Source: a virus
Direction: 5' to 3' (one strand)
Virus record (IMG/VR): IMGVR_UViG_3300038361_000164
Coordinates: 171,086-210,263 of that record
DNA length: 39,178 nucleotides
A program made the translations under genes and the position numbers. Below are positions 14,310 through 22,981 of the stretch, in pieces. The notes under the pieces were generated by a model. That model was not told the DNA's origin. It did no database searches and saw only the letters and a list, made by a program, of their open reading frames with translations. Within the stretch, counting starts at the first letter, position 1. Every line of letters starts with the position of its first letter.

Positions 14310-14820
14310 AGCAGAAATATTATTTGAGAAATTAGCCACTAAATTGGGTTTTATGAGGAAGGGGTTTTTTTCCCACACAACAAGTAGAAGCGCTTTATCG
14401 AATATTCTATCTTCAGGTAAAATAAAAACAGGCAGATCATTAGGAAAAGCAGGACAAGGTTTTAGAAACATGGATGATATGGTTCCTGACAGTTTTAATG
14501 AGTATGTAAGTACTGGAAAAAATACTATCTATACCTCTGGAAAAAGATTTAGAGCTATATTAATGAAATCTCCGAAAAATGAAGTAAGTAATTTAGGAAA
14601 AGAATCTTTACTTAAAGGAGATGTCGCATTAAGTTTAAAAAATACACGAGTCGCAGTACCAGCTAACAGACTTTCAGGTTACCAAAAAAAGTATCCTAAG
14701 TATAAATTTATAGCATCTGAAGATATAAAAACTAAAAGAATAACAAAGTACCAACCAAATAAAGAAGTACAGGAAGGTATCAACTGGGGTGAATTAAACC
14801 AAGCATTTGGTAATTATTAA
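14299..14820 (+). CDS. Tagged protein, possible ADP-ribosyltransferase-like fold (173 aa)
   Basis: GTG 14299 with a GAGGG SD gives the tag (M-Q-S-K-A-E-I-L-F-E-K-L-A). After it comes F-F-S-H-T-T-S-R-S-A-L-S-N-I-L, then G-K-I-K-T-G-R. This recalls the H-x-T-S ... I-L-x-x-G start of ADP-ribosyltransferase-like and related toxin folds. The C-terminal half is mixed and basic. The catalytic Glu cannot be placed with certainty. T4 Alt is a known packaged ART, so the context is suggestive, but the assignment is tentative. Confidence 0.5.
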   Translation: MQSKAEILFEKLATKLGFMRKGFFSHTTSRSALSNILSSGKIKTGRSLGKAGQGFRNMDDMVPDSFNEYVSTGKNTIYTSGKRFRAILMKSPKNEVSNLGKESLLKGDVALSLKNTRVAVPANRLSGYQKKYPKYKFIASEDIKTKRITKYQPNKEVQEGINWGELNQAFGNY

Positions 14821-14827
14821 AATAGAT

Positions 14828-15766
14828 ATGGCAGATAACCCTTCAATAGTAGATCATTTTAGATACGGTAAGCGTCTTGTTAGACACAAGTATTTCATGC
14901 TTGGCCCAGGAAGACAGTTAGGGGTGCCATACAGCACACTTCTTGCCCACGACCTGTCAAAGTTTAGACCAAGTGAATGGGGCTCTTATGTGAAGTATTG
15001 GCACGGTCCAAAAGGTATAACTGGGACAAGAGATCCAGAAGTATATAGAAAATTTAGAGAAGCGGCATCGCTTCACTACAAACGAAATCCACATCACGGT
15101 CATAAGATCAACGTGGAACAAAAGCGTAAGCATCAATTAGAAGCAGTAACAGATTGGTATGCAACAACGAAAGCGAATCAGCCTAGTGCTAAAAACTTTC
15201 CTAGCTTTGGCACATGGGTCAGAAAACATAATTCGACTGCTAGAAAGAAATTAATGGAACTAGGAGTAGACACGGAGAAATTAGCAATGCAAGATAAAGC
15301 AACATACGTATTTGAGAAGCTAGCAGGAGCCAAATGATCGCCCCTTTCACCATATAAATTTAATAAGTTTATACGTAATCGTTTTGGAGAGAAGCTTCTG
15401 CTAAAGTCATTTGAAACTTCTAACAAACTTTGACCTCAGGATGTTAATACTTTACATGCCTATAAAACTTTTAAACGTATGGTAGCAGATGTTAATAATG
15501 TTAGAACGATTAAAGATGCTAGAAAAGTAAATAAAACTTGATCAGACAATGTATGAAGGAAAAATCAAGACTTGGTAGCCCCAGGAAGAAGAAACAGCAT
15601 AGAAGAGGTATTAATGGAAAGAACATTAATTACTCCTCTCGGGAAGAAAGAAGGCTTACCTATTAATAGGAATGTATTAACAACGAAGTTAGAGAAAAAC
15701 ATACCCTCTAAACTTCAGAAACAATCTTTAAGACTTATATTTAATAATAAATATAGTAAAAATTAA
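14828..15766 (+). CDS. DUF5662-like protein fused to a tagged domain (312 aa)
   Basis: Residues 1-150 look like DUF5662 (H-D-L-S-K-F-R-P-S-E-W, a second helix with H-Y-K-R-N-P-H-H and a D-W motif), a phage/bacterial family of unknown role with HD-like histidines. The frame then runs into E-K-L-A-M-Q-D-K-A-T-Y-V-F-E-K-L-A, a full tag in the middle of the protein. It continues through four TGA codons (15335, 15431, 15539, 15554) to TAA. The internal ATG at 15287 has its own SD (GGAG, 9 bases), so a second, tag-first product of 159 residues is likely. With the standard code the first part would stop at 15337. Confidence 0.6.
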
Positions 15767-15782
15767 ATAAAGGACTATAACA

Positions 15783-16280
15783 ATGAAAGATAAAGCACAA
15801 ATAATATTTGAAAAGATAGCGAAGAAGGATATAATATCCTATTTACCGTTTACTAAAAAAAGACGTCAGAAAAACAGGGAAGCTTGGGTAAGAGAAACTC
15901 CTAAAGGTAAGAATTTTTCACGTAAAGTATTAGTGGCATATGTAGCAAAACACATGCGAAAAGGGGGGAGAAAAGTAGCAATTCACCCTAAAAACCGCCT
16001 AACTGTGCAACAAGTACGAGCTGCAAAACGTTCAGGCTCTCATTATAGCCAAGGAAGTTATAAACATGCAAGTAAAAAACAAGCAGCATACAGTAGTTTG
16101 AAAAAAGTAAAAGGAATAGGATTGCCCGAATTAGACAAGTTAGTTAGCAAGATTAATATAACAAGTAAAAAATATTCCAAGGAAGGCAAAAAACTAATAC
16201 CATTGCTAAATCGTAAAAACAAGGCCTCAGTTAATAGAATTAGAATGCGTAAGAATTTAGAAAAACGTTACCAAAAATAA
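15783..16280 (+). CDS. Tagged basic internal protein (165 aa)
   Basis: SD AAAGGA and ATG give the tag M-K-D-K-A-Q-I-I-F-E-K-I-A. The remaining 150 residues are extremely Lys/Arg-rich with no hydrophobic helix, like a DNA-condensing core protein. A helix-hairpin-helix-like K-G-I-G-L-P-E-L occurs near residue 110. The single Trp is TGG. It is the last tagged gene of the run. Confidence 0.65.
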   Translation: MKDKAQIIFEKIAKKDIISYLPFTKKRRQKNREAWVRETPKGKNFSRKVLVAYVAKHMRKGGRKVAIHPKNRLTVQQVRAAKRSGSHYSQGSYKHASKKQAAYSSLKKVKGIGLPELDKLVSKINITSKKYSKEGKKLIPLLNRKNKASVNRIRMRKNLEKRYQK

Positions 16281-16281
16281 A

Positions 16282-16521
16282 ATGTATTTAGCAATAGAAC
16301 ACTCAGGAACAAACACCGGCTTAGATGCCGCAGAAAAGATACAACAATTTGCAGAAAACGAATTTGGCGCGAGTTGTGACCAAGTTGTTGGAAGTACAGA
16401 AAAAAGCGAAGTTATTGTATATAACGAAGATCAAGAAATAGTAGGAATTTTTGGGGAGAACCCGACAGAAGATACCATGCGTTTTACATTAGCCATGGCA
16501 TATGACGAGGAGGACAATTAA
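16282..16521 (+). CDS. Hypothetical small acidic protein (79 aa)
   Basis: A 79-residue acidic, soluble protein starting one base after the previous stop. It has alternating strands and helices (S-E-V-I-V-Y-N-E-D-Q-E-I-V-G-I-F) but no known motif and no tag. It ends in an acidic tail whose codons form the GAGGAGG SD of the next gene. Function unknown. Confidence 0.65.
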   Translation: MYLAIEHSGTNTGLDAAEKIQQFAENEFGASCDQVVGSTEKSEVIVYNEDQEIVGIFGENPTEDTMRFTLAMAYDEEDN

Positions 16522-16827
16522 ATGGGAAACCAAATCACATACGGATCATTAGAACCTGGAGCACAAGAACGTGCTTATGAGTTTTTAGTGAACGAAGAAA
16601 TCAATCAAGACTCTATGAATAAACTTGCACTTGACACAGACGTAGGAGCTGAAAAAACTTTTATAAAACTAGCTGAAGAGTGAAAACCAAAAACTTTTAC
16701 TGAGTTTGCTGAAAAGGTTGACGAAACATTTGAAGGTAAATTAAATGAAAAGCTTGCCAGATGGGAAAAGAAACTAGTACTCGATCGCAGCCTAATTAAA
16801 GAGTTATTTATAAATGACACTGCCTAA
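16522..16827 (+). CDS. Hypothetical acidic helical protein (101 aa)
   Basis: Very strong SD (GAGGAGG) before ATG. One TGA (16681) read as Trp keeps the frame open to TAA. The 101 residues are helical and acidic, with repeated Ala/Glu/Lys segments (I-K-L-A-E-E-W, F-A-E-K-V-D-E-T-F). They look like an assembly or scaffold-type protein. No family recognised. Confidence 0.6.
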
Positions 16828-16969
16828 GTGGGCGACTAAGTCCCGAAAATTTATTAAATGCTCTGTTTGTAAACAGAATAAAGCCAGAGTTACAATTATA
16901 GTAACACCCAACGGAAATAGAAAAAGAAAAGTTGTTTGCAATAACGGCGGCTGTAGAGCAGAAAGATAA
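16814..16969 (+). CDS. Zinc-ribbon micro-protein (51 aa)
   Basis: A 51-residue basic protein overlapping the previous gene by 14 bases. It has C-S-V-C and, 25 residues later, C-N-N-G-G-C, with Lys/Arg-rich strands between, the pattern of a single zinc ribbon that may bind nucleic acid. The start has no strong SD but is coupled to the overlapping gene. Ends TAA. Function unknown. Confidence 0.5.
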   Translation: MTLPKWATKSRKFIKCSVCKQNKARVTIIVTPNGNRKRKVVCNNGGCRAER

Positions 16970-16973
16970 TTCT

Positions 16974-17002
16974 TTGCTTTCTTGAGTGAAGTTTACTATA
17001 TT
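16974..17002 (+). promoter_or_regulatory. Late-type promoter L3
   Basis: TTGCTT, 17 bp, TATATT, directly after the stop of the zinc-ribbon gene. The next start codon is about 46 bases downstream, so this transcript has an ordinary leader. Confidence 0.6.
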
Positions 17003-17048
17003 TAAGTAATTTAAATTAAGAGGGGCTTGTGCCTATTTACCAAATAAA

Positions 17049-17891
17049 ATGAAAATACCTTTTATAAAATACATCGAAGCTTGTTTAGTTTCTAGAAAAA
17101 CGCTATCCCAGATTCTAAGAGATTTGGAATCGCACAGCCTATCTATTCCAGATGGAGTTATTGATATCATATACAAACAACTTAGCAAAATTTATCCTGA
17201 CTACTTCACAAATGTTACAGAGATAGCTCACGCCGATTGGTTACAGGAAATTGAAGTGGACAGAATGTATAGTCATATTACTAAGTTTGAAGTTCCACGA
17301 GGAACTACTGGAATTGAAGGAACTTTTAAAATTTTAGAAGACCCAACAATGTATAGACTCGTCACAGCGTTAGCGATAGCACATATTACAGATGAAGATA
17401 TCGAGCTAATTGTTAACGGTAAATTTAATGTTCAATACTCCTCTGAAGACATAAAAGAATTTTTACACTATTTCTTTAATGTTGAAGGATGGACTGTTAA
17501 CGATCGAAAAGAATATATCAGAACTGTTAAGGATAAAAATTTAAGAATGGCGTATAATCTGGCTATAGATAAACCTAAAGATTATCTTGTTTGAAAACTT
17601 GGTGCTTCTCCTGACAAAACATTTGATGAAATGCTCGAAGACATGACAAGAGATTCTTATTATAACTTCAAAGAGTGGGCAAGAGATAATCCCGAAACTG
17701 CGCAAAGATGAGGTACATTGGCTGTCAAACTAATGGATCGTCTCGACAGAGTTAAAAAAGATAGTAAAGATAAATCGGACTTTTTTGAAGAGATTATTTT
17801 TAAGGTAGAGGCAATCAGATCTAAAGTACCTGCGCCTAGCGAAGATGGTTCGAAAAAGAGACATATTTCCGAATTAAATGAAGACAATTAA
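17049..17891 (+). CDS. Hypothetical protein (280 aa)
   Basis: TGA codons at 17592 and 17709 read as Trp extend a 181-residue fragment to 280. The protein is soluble, helical and charged, with a coiled-coil-like C-terminal section (M-D-R-L-D-R-V-K-K-D-S-K-D) and a disordered tail. No tag is present. It is the first gene behind promoter L3 and upstream of bS21 and TerL. It could be a small-terminase or connector-type factor by position, but nothing in the sequence proves it. Confidence 0.65.
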
Positions 17892-18654
17892 ATTAGCAGG
17901 AATACTAGATACTCCGCAAAGAGCTTTAGCGAGCGATGTTTGATTGCCAATTAATGGTACCTATAAACTAATACCACAAATTAAAGAGCAAATTTTAAGC
18001 AAACTATATTCTTTTGTGCCTAAGGAAATGGTTCAACAGGTATTGATTTTAGGATCAATTACAGGATATAAATATAACCCAACCTCAGATATAGATGTTA
18101 ATGTTTCTATACTTCCATATGACCTAAGGTTTAAAGAAGCACGTCACGATATTAATGGGTTTTTGGCGTTCGGTACAAGACGTCCAGTTAACTTCTATTT
18201 TACTGAATACAAATCAGACACCGTCTGGAATACAGCAGTCTTTGGAGTTTATAGCATACGCACCGGAGAGTGGCTTTCTGAGCCGCCAGATGCCAGTACT
18301 ATACGAGATCCAAAAATAGAGTTTTTACACTCAATAGCATATGCTAAAATAAAAACTAGACAATTTAATAGATTAGTTAATAATTATAAAACTAAACTAC
18401 AACAATATCATAGAACTATGTCGAAAAAAACCTTAACAGCGGTAGATCATCTGATGGCGAATAGATATCACAGAAATACAGCTGTAGCGTATAAACAAGT
18501 TTTAGATATGGCCAGAGCAATTGATCAAGATCGAAAATTTGATTATTACTGAAGCTGGGGAACTCCTAGAAATAGCTTTAGAAACATTATTTATAAACTT
18601 GTAGAGTACGGCCCTCACGGTAAACTCTTCGAGTATTTAAAGGAAATAGAATAA
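17878..18654 (+). CDS. Nucleotidyltransferase-superfamily protein (258 aa)
   Basis: With TGA 17939 and 18550 read as Trp, a 258-residue protein results. Residues about 60-80 carry the pol-beta-type nucleotidyltransferase signature: V-L-I-L-G-S-I-T-G-Y then T-S-D-I-D-V-N-V, i.e. G-S followed by the D-x-D metal ligands. A third acidic residue may lie in the following strand (V-N-F-Y-F-T-E-Y). It overlaps the gene before it by 14 bases. Family members transfer nucleotides to RNA, proteins or antibiotics; the substrate is unknown. Confidence 0.75.
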
Positions 18655-18666
18655 CCAACCATAACA

Positions 18667-18876
18667 ATGGCTAAACTTAATAAAGATTTTGGAACAAAAG
18701 TGTACGTTGATGGTCCGCAGGATTTCAATAAAGCAATGAGACGATGAATAAAACGCGTAGACAGTTGTGGAATTATACAAGAAGTAAGAGAAAGACAGTA
18801 TTTTGTTAAGGCAAGTACGCTAAAGAGATTAAAACGTAAGAAATGTCAAATCGTGAACAGAAGACAATACGGCTAA
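18667..18876 (+). CDS. rpsU: Ribosomal protein bS21 homologue (69 aa)
   Basis: A 69-residue basic protein whose core F-N-K-A-M-R-R-W-I-K-R, G-I-I-Q-E-V-R-E-R-Q-Y-F, then T-L-K-R-L-K-R-K-K aligns by eye along the whole of bS21 (F-D-V-A-L-R-R-F-K-R ... E-V-R-R-R-E-F-Y-E-K-P ... R-K-R). The TGA at 18745-18747 falls at the position of a conserved aromatic. bS21 sits near the 16S rRNA 3' end and affects initiation. Phage bS21 genes are known from large phages. Here it is co-transcribed with TerL and overlaps its start by 34 bases. Confidence 0.8.
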
Positions 18877-21518
18877 AAAGAAGTGAATTTGCGCAAGCTA
18901 CCCTTTGATTAGCTGGCCAACCTTTTTCATTAGCGGATTATCCACACCTTGTAGACATTTATGACTGTGAGGCGGCTGAGCAAGTATTACAGTTCTCTCG
19001 TCAAACAGCTAAATCAACCACATTGGCAGCTATGGCTGTATCCAATTGTGCGATGATACCGGATTTTAAAAATCTTTTCATAGCTCCTACTGTAGATCAG
19101 TCTAAAGTATATAGTCACGATCGTGTGAATCCTTTCCTTAAAAGTCCTTTAATTGCCAGTAATTATATAAACAGCTCTGTCGTACAGAACGTGTTTATGA
19201 AAGAAATGACTAATCGCTCTAAAATGTATATTAGATATGCACTTCTTGACGCGGATCGCATCAGAGGCTACACTTTGTCTAAATCGTTTAATTATAACAC
19301 CTTACGTGGATGAATTAAACCTGAAAATCTAACAAAAGATGACTGGGTTTTGACAAAAAACGAAGCAACAAACGAATTCGAATATCAGCAACCTACAGAA
19401 ATAATAGATGAGCCTTATGAAGGTCCTATGCATATTTATAAACTTAGAAATAAGGTTATGATGGAGGTAACCCCAGATCATCGAATGCATGCTGATATGT
19501 TAAAACAAAAACATAAAGGAGCTCCATTTGGAACAGGTTGGCAAACTGAAATCCGCTCTAAAGATATTCATACTAAAAATTTCAGAATGGGAATAGGAAA
19601 TCCAGGCGAAGGTTGGTACAAAGATTCCTCACCAGAATTTTTTGAATTACCCGAATTGAAAACCAACATTAAAGCAAACGGACAACCTTATCAAGATGGT
19701 AAAATAAGAACGTATAGTGCAATAAAAATACCTATCAAACCTTTTATGATATTTATGGGATGATGACTCGCAGAAGGTTGAACAGCACTTGATTCCATTA
19801 CTATCGGAGTGTGTCAAGATAAGAATCATAACTTAGAGCACTGAACGGAAATTGATAATATAATGAAAGAGTTATTTCCAAAACATATTATTAGCAGTAA
19901 TTCAATAACTTCTTGGAACTGTAGTTCCGAATACCGTACTTTATACGAATGACTAAAACCTCTTGGCAAGTCTGGGGATAAATATATACCCAGAGAACTT
20001 CTTGAATATACCAAGTACTTGCCGGATTTGTTAGATGCGCTTTATAAAGGCGATGGAGATAATGTAAAAAATGGTAAAGTAAAATCTACTCACAAAGAAT
20101 ATTTAAGACTTTCTACCAAGTCTAGCGCTTTAGCAGATTCTGTACAAGAAGCTTGACTACGTTTAGGAAAATGAGCATCTGTAAATCATCGTGACAGAAA
20201 ATACGGACGCACATACACAGTTGAAGTGAGATCTCGAACTTATGGAAATTGGTTATTAAATAAATATAAAAAAACTAAGCACAAATATTTTGAAGAAAAA
20301 CATTATAAAGGAAGGATTTATTGTGTAGTGGTGCCCAATGGAAATTTTGTAATGCGCCATGAAAATTCTAAAGTTCCTTTTATAACAGGCAACTCAGCAG
20401 ATCAAAATAATTTTGATGAGTGCCAGGACTTACTACCAGACATTATTCCTGTTGTACAGGAAACCATGTCACGTTCTACCTACAAATGGACTACATATTC
20501 CGGAACACCAAAACGTACTCGCGGAACTTTGGCCGATATATGGCACCGTTCTACGATGAATGAATTTGTTCTTAAATGTACTTCTTGTAATCATTGAAAT
20601 ATTCTTGCAGAAGACAATATCGGACCGACTGGTGTAATCTGTAGCAAGTGTAGCGCAGACATAGATGTAAGGCAAAAAGCAGAATGGGTGTCTACTTATT
20701 CTTTAACTCAAAAACCGGATCTAGAGGGATTTAGAGTGTGTGCTTTACACTTTGCAAAAGCTCCATGAGTTAATTGAGAAAAAGATATACTAGGAAAACG
20801 CAAAGTATACTCAAAGGCAAAGTTTCAAAACGAAGTATTAGCCGTAGAATATGATTCAGGCGTTAGCCCTATTACAAAGGATCAAGTAAAACGAGCCTCA
20901 ACTGGACCACAGTATCACACAGAACCTCTAGGCATTGACAGTAGTTATGTGTCCATTATGGGAGTAGATTATGGTCCTGTGAATTCAGAAAATTCAAATA
21001 CAGTAATTTCAATTGTTCAACAAAGAGGCCATGGGCTTGAAGTAGTGTTTGCCAAGAAGTATGTTGGCAAAGAAGCGGATTATGCTTTCATACATAAAGA
21101 TATTCCTAGATTAATGAAAAAATGAAACTGTGTGCAACTTGCAGCGGATTATGGAATGGGCGATGCTCCCAACTCCGAAATCCGATCGAAAGTGGGCTAT
21201 CAAAAAGTTGTTGCTTTCCAAAATTTGCAATCACAAAAACAAGAAATACAATGAAATCCGAAAATGCCAGCGTATACGCTGAACAAAACCAGAGTGTTAA
21301 ATAAGTTTTTTCGACAAATTAAAAGAGGTCAATTAACTTTTCCAGAATATCACAGTTTTGTGGACTTTACAGAAGATTTATTAAATGTACAAACAGAGGC
21401 AGACGAATCTTTGGGCACTATTAAATATATTAATATTGGTCCAGATGATTTTACATATGCTACATTGTACGCAACAATTGCGGCAACTCTTTATTTTAAA
21501 ATCGATTGGGCCGATTAG
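18843..21518 (+). CDS. terL: Terminase large subunit with intein (891 aa; 517 after splicing)
   Basis: The frame stays open for 891 codons only if 14 or so TGA codons are Trp. ATPase: Walker A-like S-R-Q-T-A-K-S-T near residue 55, with Ala where Gly is usual. R-I-R-G precedes the intein, and N-N-F-D-E-C-Q-D (Walker B) comes right after it. A four-Cys ribbon (C-T-S-C and C-S-K-C) lies near 580-605. The nuclease domain has M-G-V-D-Y-G near 705 and A-A-D-Y-G near 765. The gene starts inside the bS21 gene. TerL drives ATP-dependent packaging through the portal, which was not found in this window. Confidence 0.9.
19272..20393 (+). mobile_element. LAGLIDADG intein inside TerL ATPase (~374 aa)
   Basis: The insert splits R-I-R-G-Y from S-A-D-Q-N-N-F-D-E at the Walker B region, a known hot spot in phage terminases. 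The N-terminal splicing block reads T-L-R-G-W ... L-T-K-D-D-W-V-L-T. A Hint-like T-P-D-H (block B) follows. The homing endonuclease blocks are M-G-W-W-L-A-E-G-W (both W of the pair are TGA) and L-L-D-A-L-Y-K-G-D-G. The C-terminal block ends P-F-I-T-G-N followed by Ser +1. The exact first residue is uncertain: alignment favours Thr 19272, with Ser 19278 or 19284 as alternatives. At least eight TGA codons lie inside, so the intein is adapted to the recoded genome. Confidence 0.85.
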
Positions 21519-21534
21519 TTTATTAAAATAATAC

Positions 21535-21563
21535 TTGACACTTACATGACGGGAGGATATATT
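21535..21563 (+). promoter_or_regulatory. Late-type promoter L4, leaderless start
   Basis: Consensus TTGACA, 17 bp spacer CTTACATGACGGGAGGA, TATATT, then only six bases to the ATG at 21570. It is the strongest -35/-10 in the window. It shares upstream and spacer sequence with L1 and drives the head gene cluster. Confidence 0.8.
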
Positions 21564-21569
21564 TAAATT

Positions 21570-22532
21570 ATGTATACATCTCTAGATCTTGAAACCTTTG
21601 GCAAACAAATATCTGAGCAGCATTTTCAGACAAAGGAATCATTGACTTCACTTTTATCTAAAGTAGCTTCTTCTCACGAACTTACCTCGCAACAAGTTCA
21701 TCGAGTAGCGGAATCCGCTAATATAGATACTTATCTAAATATGATGAAAACAGCCGAAGAAAAATATATTAAATTTGAAGTTGCAGATCCAATTGCAGTA
21801 GCTCACGGCCAAACACAGGTAGTGAAAACTGCAAGTGTTGTTACTAATTATGATTATAACACCTCTTTGGAAGATCATTTGCATGATCTTATTCCTTCGG
21901 CAGAAAAAACAGCTGAAGAAATAACTATACCAGAACCTACTAATACAGAAATGCAGAAAGAAGCTGGCCTTAAACTAGGAGCTGTTATTAGAAAAGAAAA
22001 TCATTTATTAGACGATCAACTTATTATTGCAAGCGAATTTGACAGTATAGAAGGGTTAGTAAAACAAGCACTGTTGGGCGGAACCTCTTTTAGCGATATT
22101 GCTCATGTACTTAAAGTAGCAGCTCCTATTTCCAATATGGGACTAATCACACACATAAAAGCAGATCTAGAAAAAAACATTCCACACCATAACTTTGAAG
22201 TTGCTTCATGCGACAGAGACCTTAGAACAGATTCTAAATTATATAAAAAAGCTGCGGCTTTTGATAAATCTGTAGATACCCTTATTACTAAGGTAGCTGA
22301 GTATACAGAAATCTTACAAGACTATGTGACTTATGTACAAGATAAAGAATTACCAATTTTACATAAAGAAGCTGGTGTTTTGAAGAAGGTTAAAAATGTA
22401 GGTGAATTTGTAGGAAAACACAAAGTAATGTCTACTATGGCTGTGTTTGTTCCGGTCTCTTATAAAGCGGGAAAAGAAAAAGGCAAAAGAGATATGTCTA
22501 AAAATATTAAAGTTATAAAGGGGAACAAATAA
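21570..22532 (+). CDS. Putative head-internal or scaffold-associated protein (320 aa)
   Basis: A 320-residue helical protein with many short K-x-A motifs (S-K-V-A, M-K-T-A, E-K-T-A, K-E-A-G, T-K-V-A) resembling the end of the capsid tag, as expected for a substrate cut many times by the head protease. The C-terminus (residues 275-320) has a hydrophobic stretch and a basic tail. No TGA and no Trp at all. It is the first gene after promoter L4 and lies just before the protease gene. Specific role inferred from context only. Confidence 0.6.
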   Translation: MYTSLDLETFGKQISEQHFQTKESLTSLLSKVASSHELTSQQVHRVAESANIDTYLNMMKTAEEKYIKFEVADPIAVAHGQTQVVKTASVVTNYDYNTSLEDHLHDLIPSAEKTAEEITIPEPTNTEMQKEAGLKLGAVIRKENHLLDDQLIIASEFDSIEGLVKQALLGGTSFSDIAHVLKVAAPISNMGLITHIKADLEKNIPHHNFEVASCDRDLRTDSKLYKKAAAFDKSVDTLITKVAEYTEILQDYVTYVQDKELPILHKEAGVLKKVKNVGEFVGKHKVMSTMAVFVPVSYKAGKEKGKRDMSKNIKVIKGNK

Positions 22533-22969
22533 TGTCTACAATACCTAAATTTACACAATCCAAAATGTTCAGTCGAACCGTGAGCTCATTAGCAATGGTA
22601 GGACTTGCTTTTTTTGCAGATGCAGTTAGAGACGCATTACATGCTACTGGACAAAAAAGAAAATCTAGAAAATTCTTTGAACAAATGTTGGAACACCACC
22701 CTCAATTGCAAAAAGAAAAACCAGAGATAGTGGCTAAGTATTGGGCATCTTTAAATCATTTTGCACCATATATGGCTCAAGAGCCAATGGCTGCTGGTGC
22801 ATATATTAGACAGTCTATTCAACGAGGTTATCAAGAAGAATTTGGTGGCCCACCTCCTGATACATTTTCCACTTTAACAGATATAAATAAAAAACTTAGT
22901 GATCAAAAGAAAAAAGGACCTTCCGAATTAGTACAGTATGCCTTAAAGGGTTCTGGATTAATAAACTAG
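22532..22969 (+). CDS. Hypothetical head-cluster protein (145 aa)
   Basis: A 145-residue protein whose ATG overlaps the previous TAA (TAATG). It has a short hydrophobic segment at residues 18-33 (S-L-A-M-V-G-L-A-F-F-A-D-A-V) and a helical, Lys/Gln-rich remainder with P-P-P-D near residue 110. The single Trp is TGG. It ends TAG. It sits between the internal-protein gene and the protease gene; no family recognised. Confidence 0.65.
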   Translation: MSTIPKFTQSKMFSRTVSSLAMVGLAFFADAVRDALHATGQKRKSRKFFEQMLEHHPQLQKEKPEIVAKYWASLNHFAPYMAQEPMAAGAYIRQSIQRGYQEEFGGPPPDTFSTLTDINKKLSDQKKKGPSELVQYALKGSGLIN

Positions 22970-22981
22970 GTATTCAAATAA

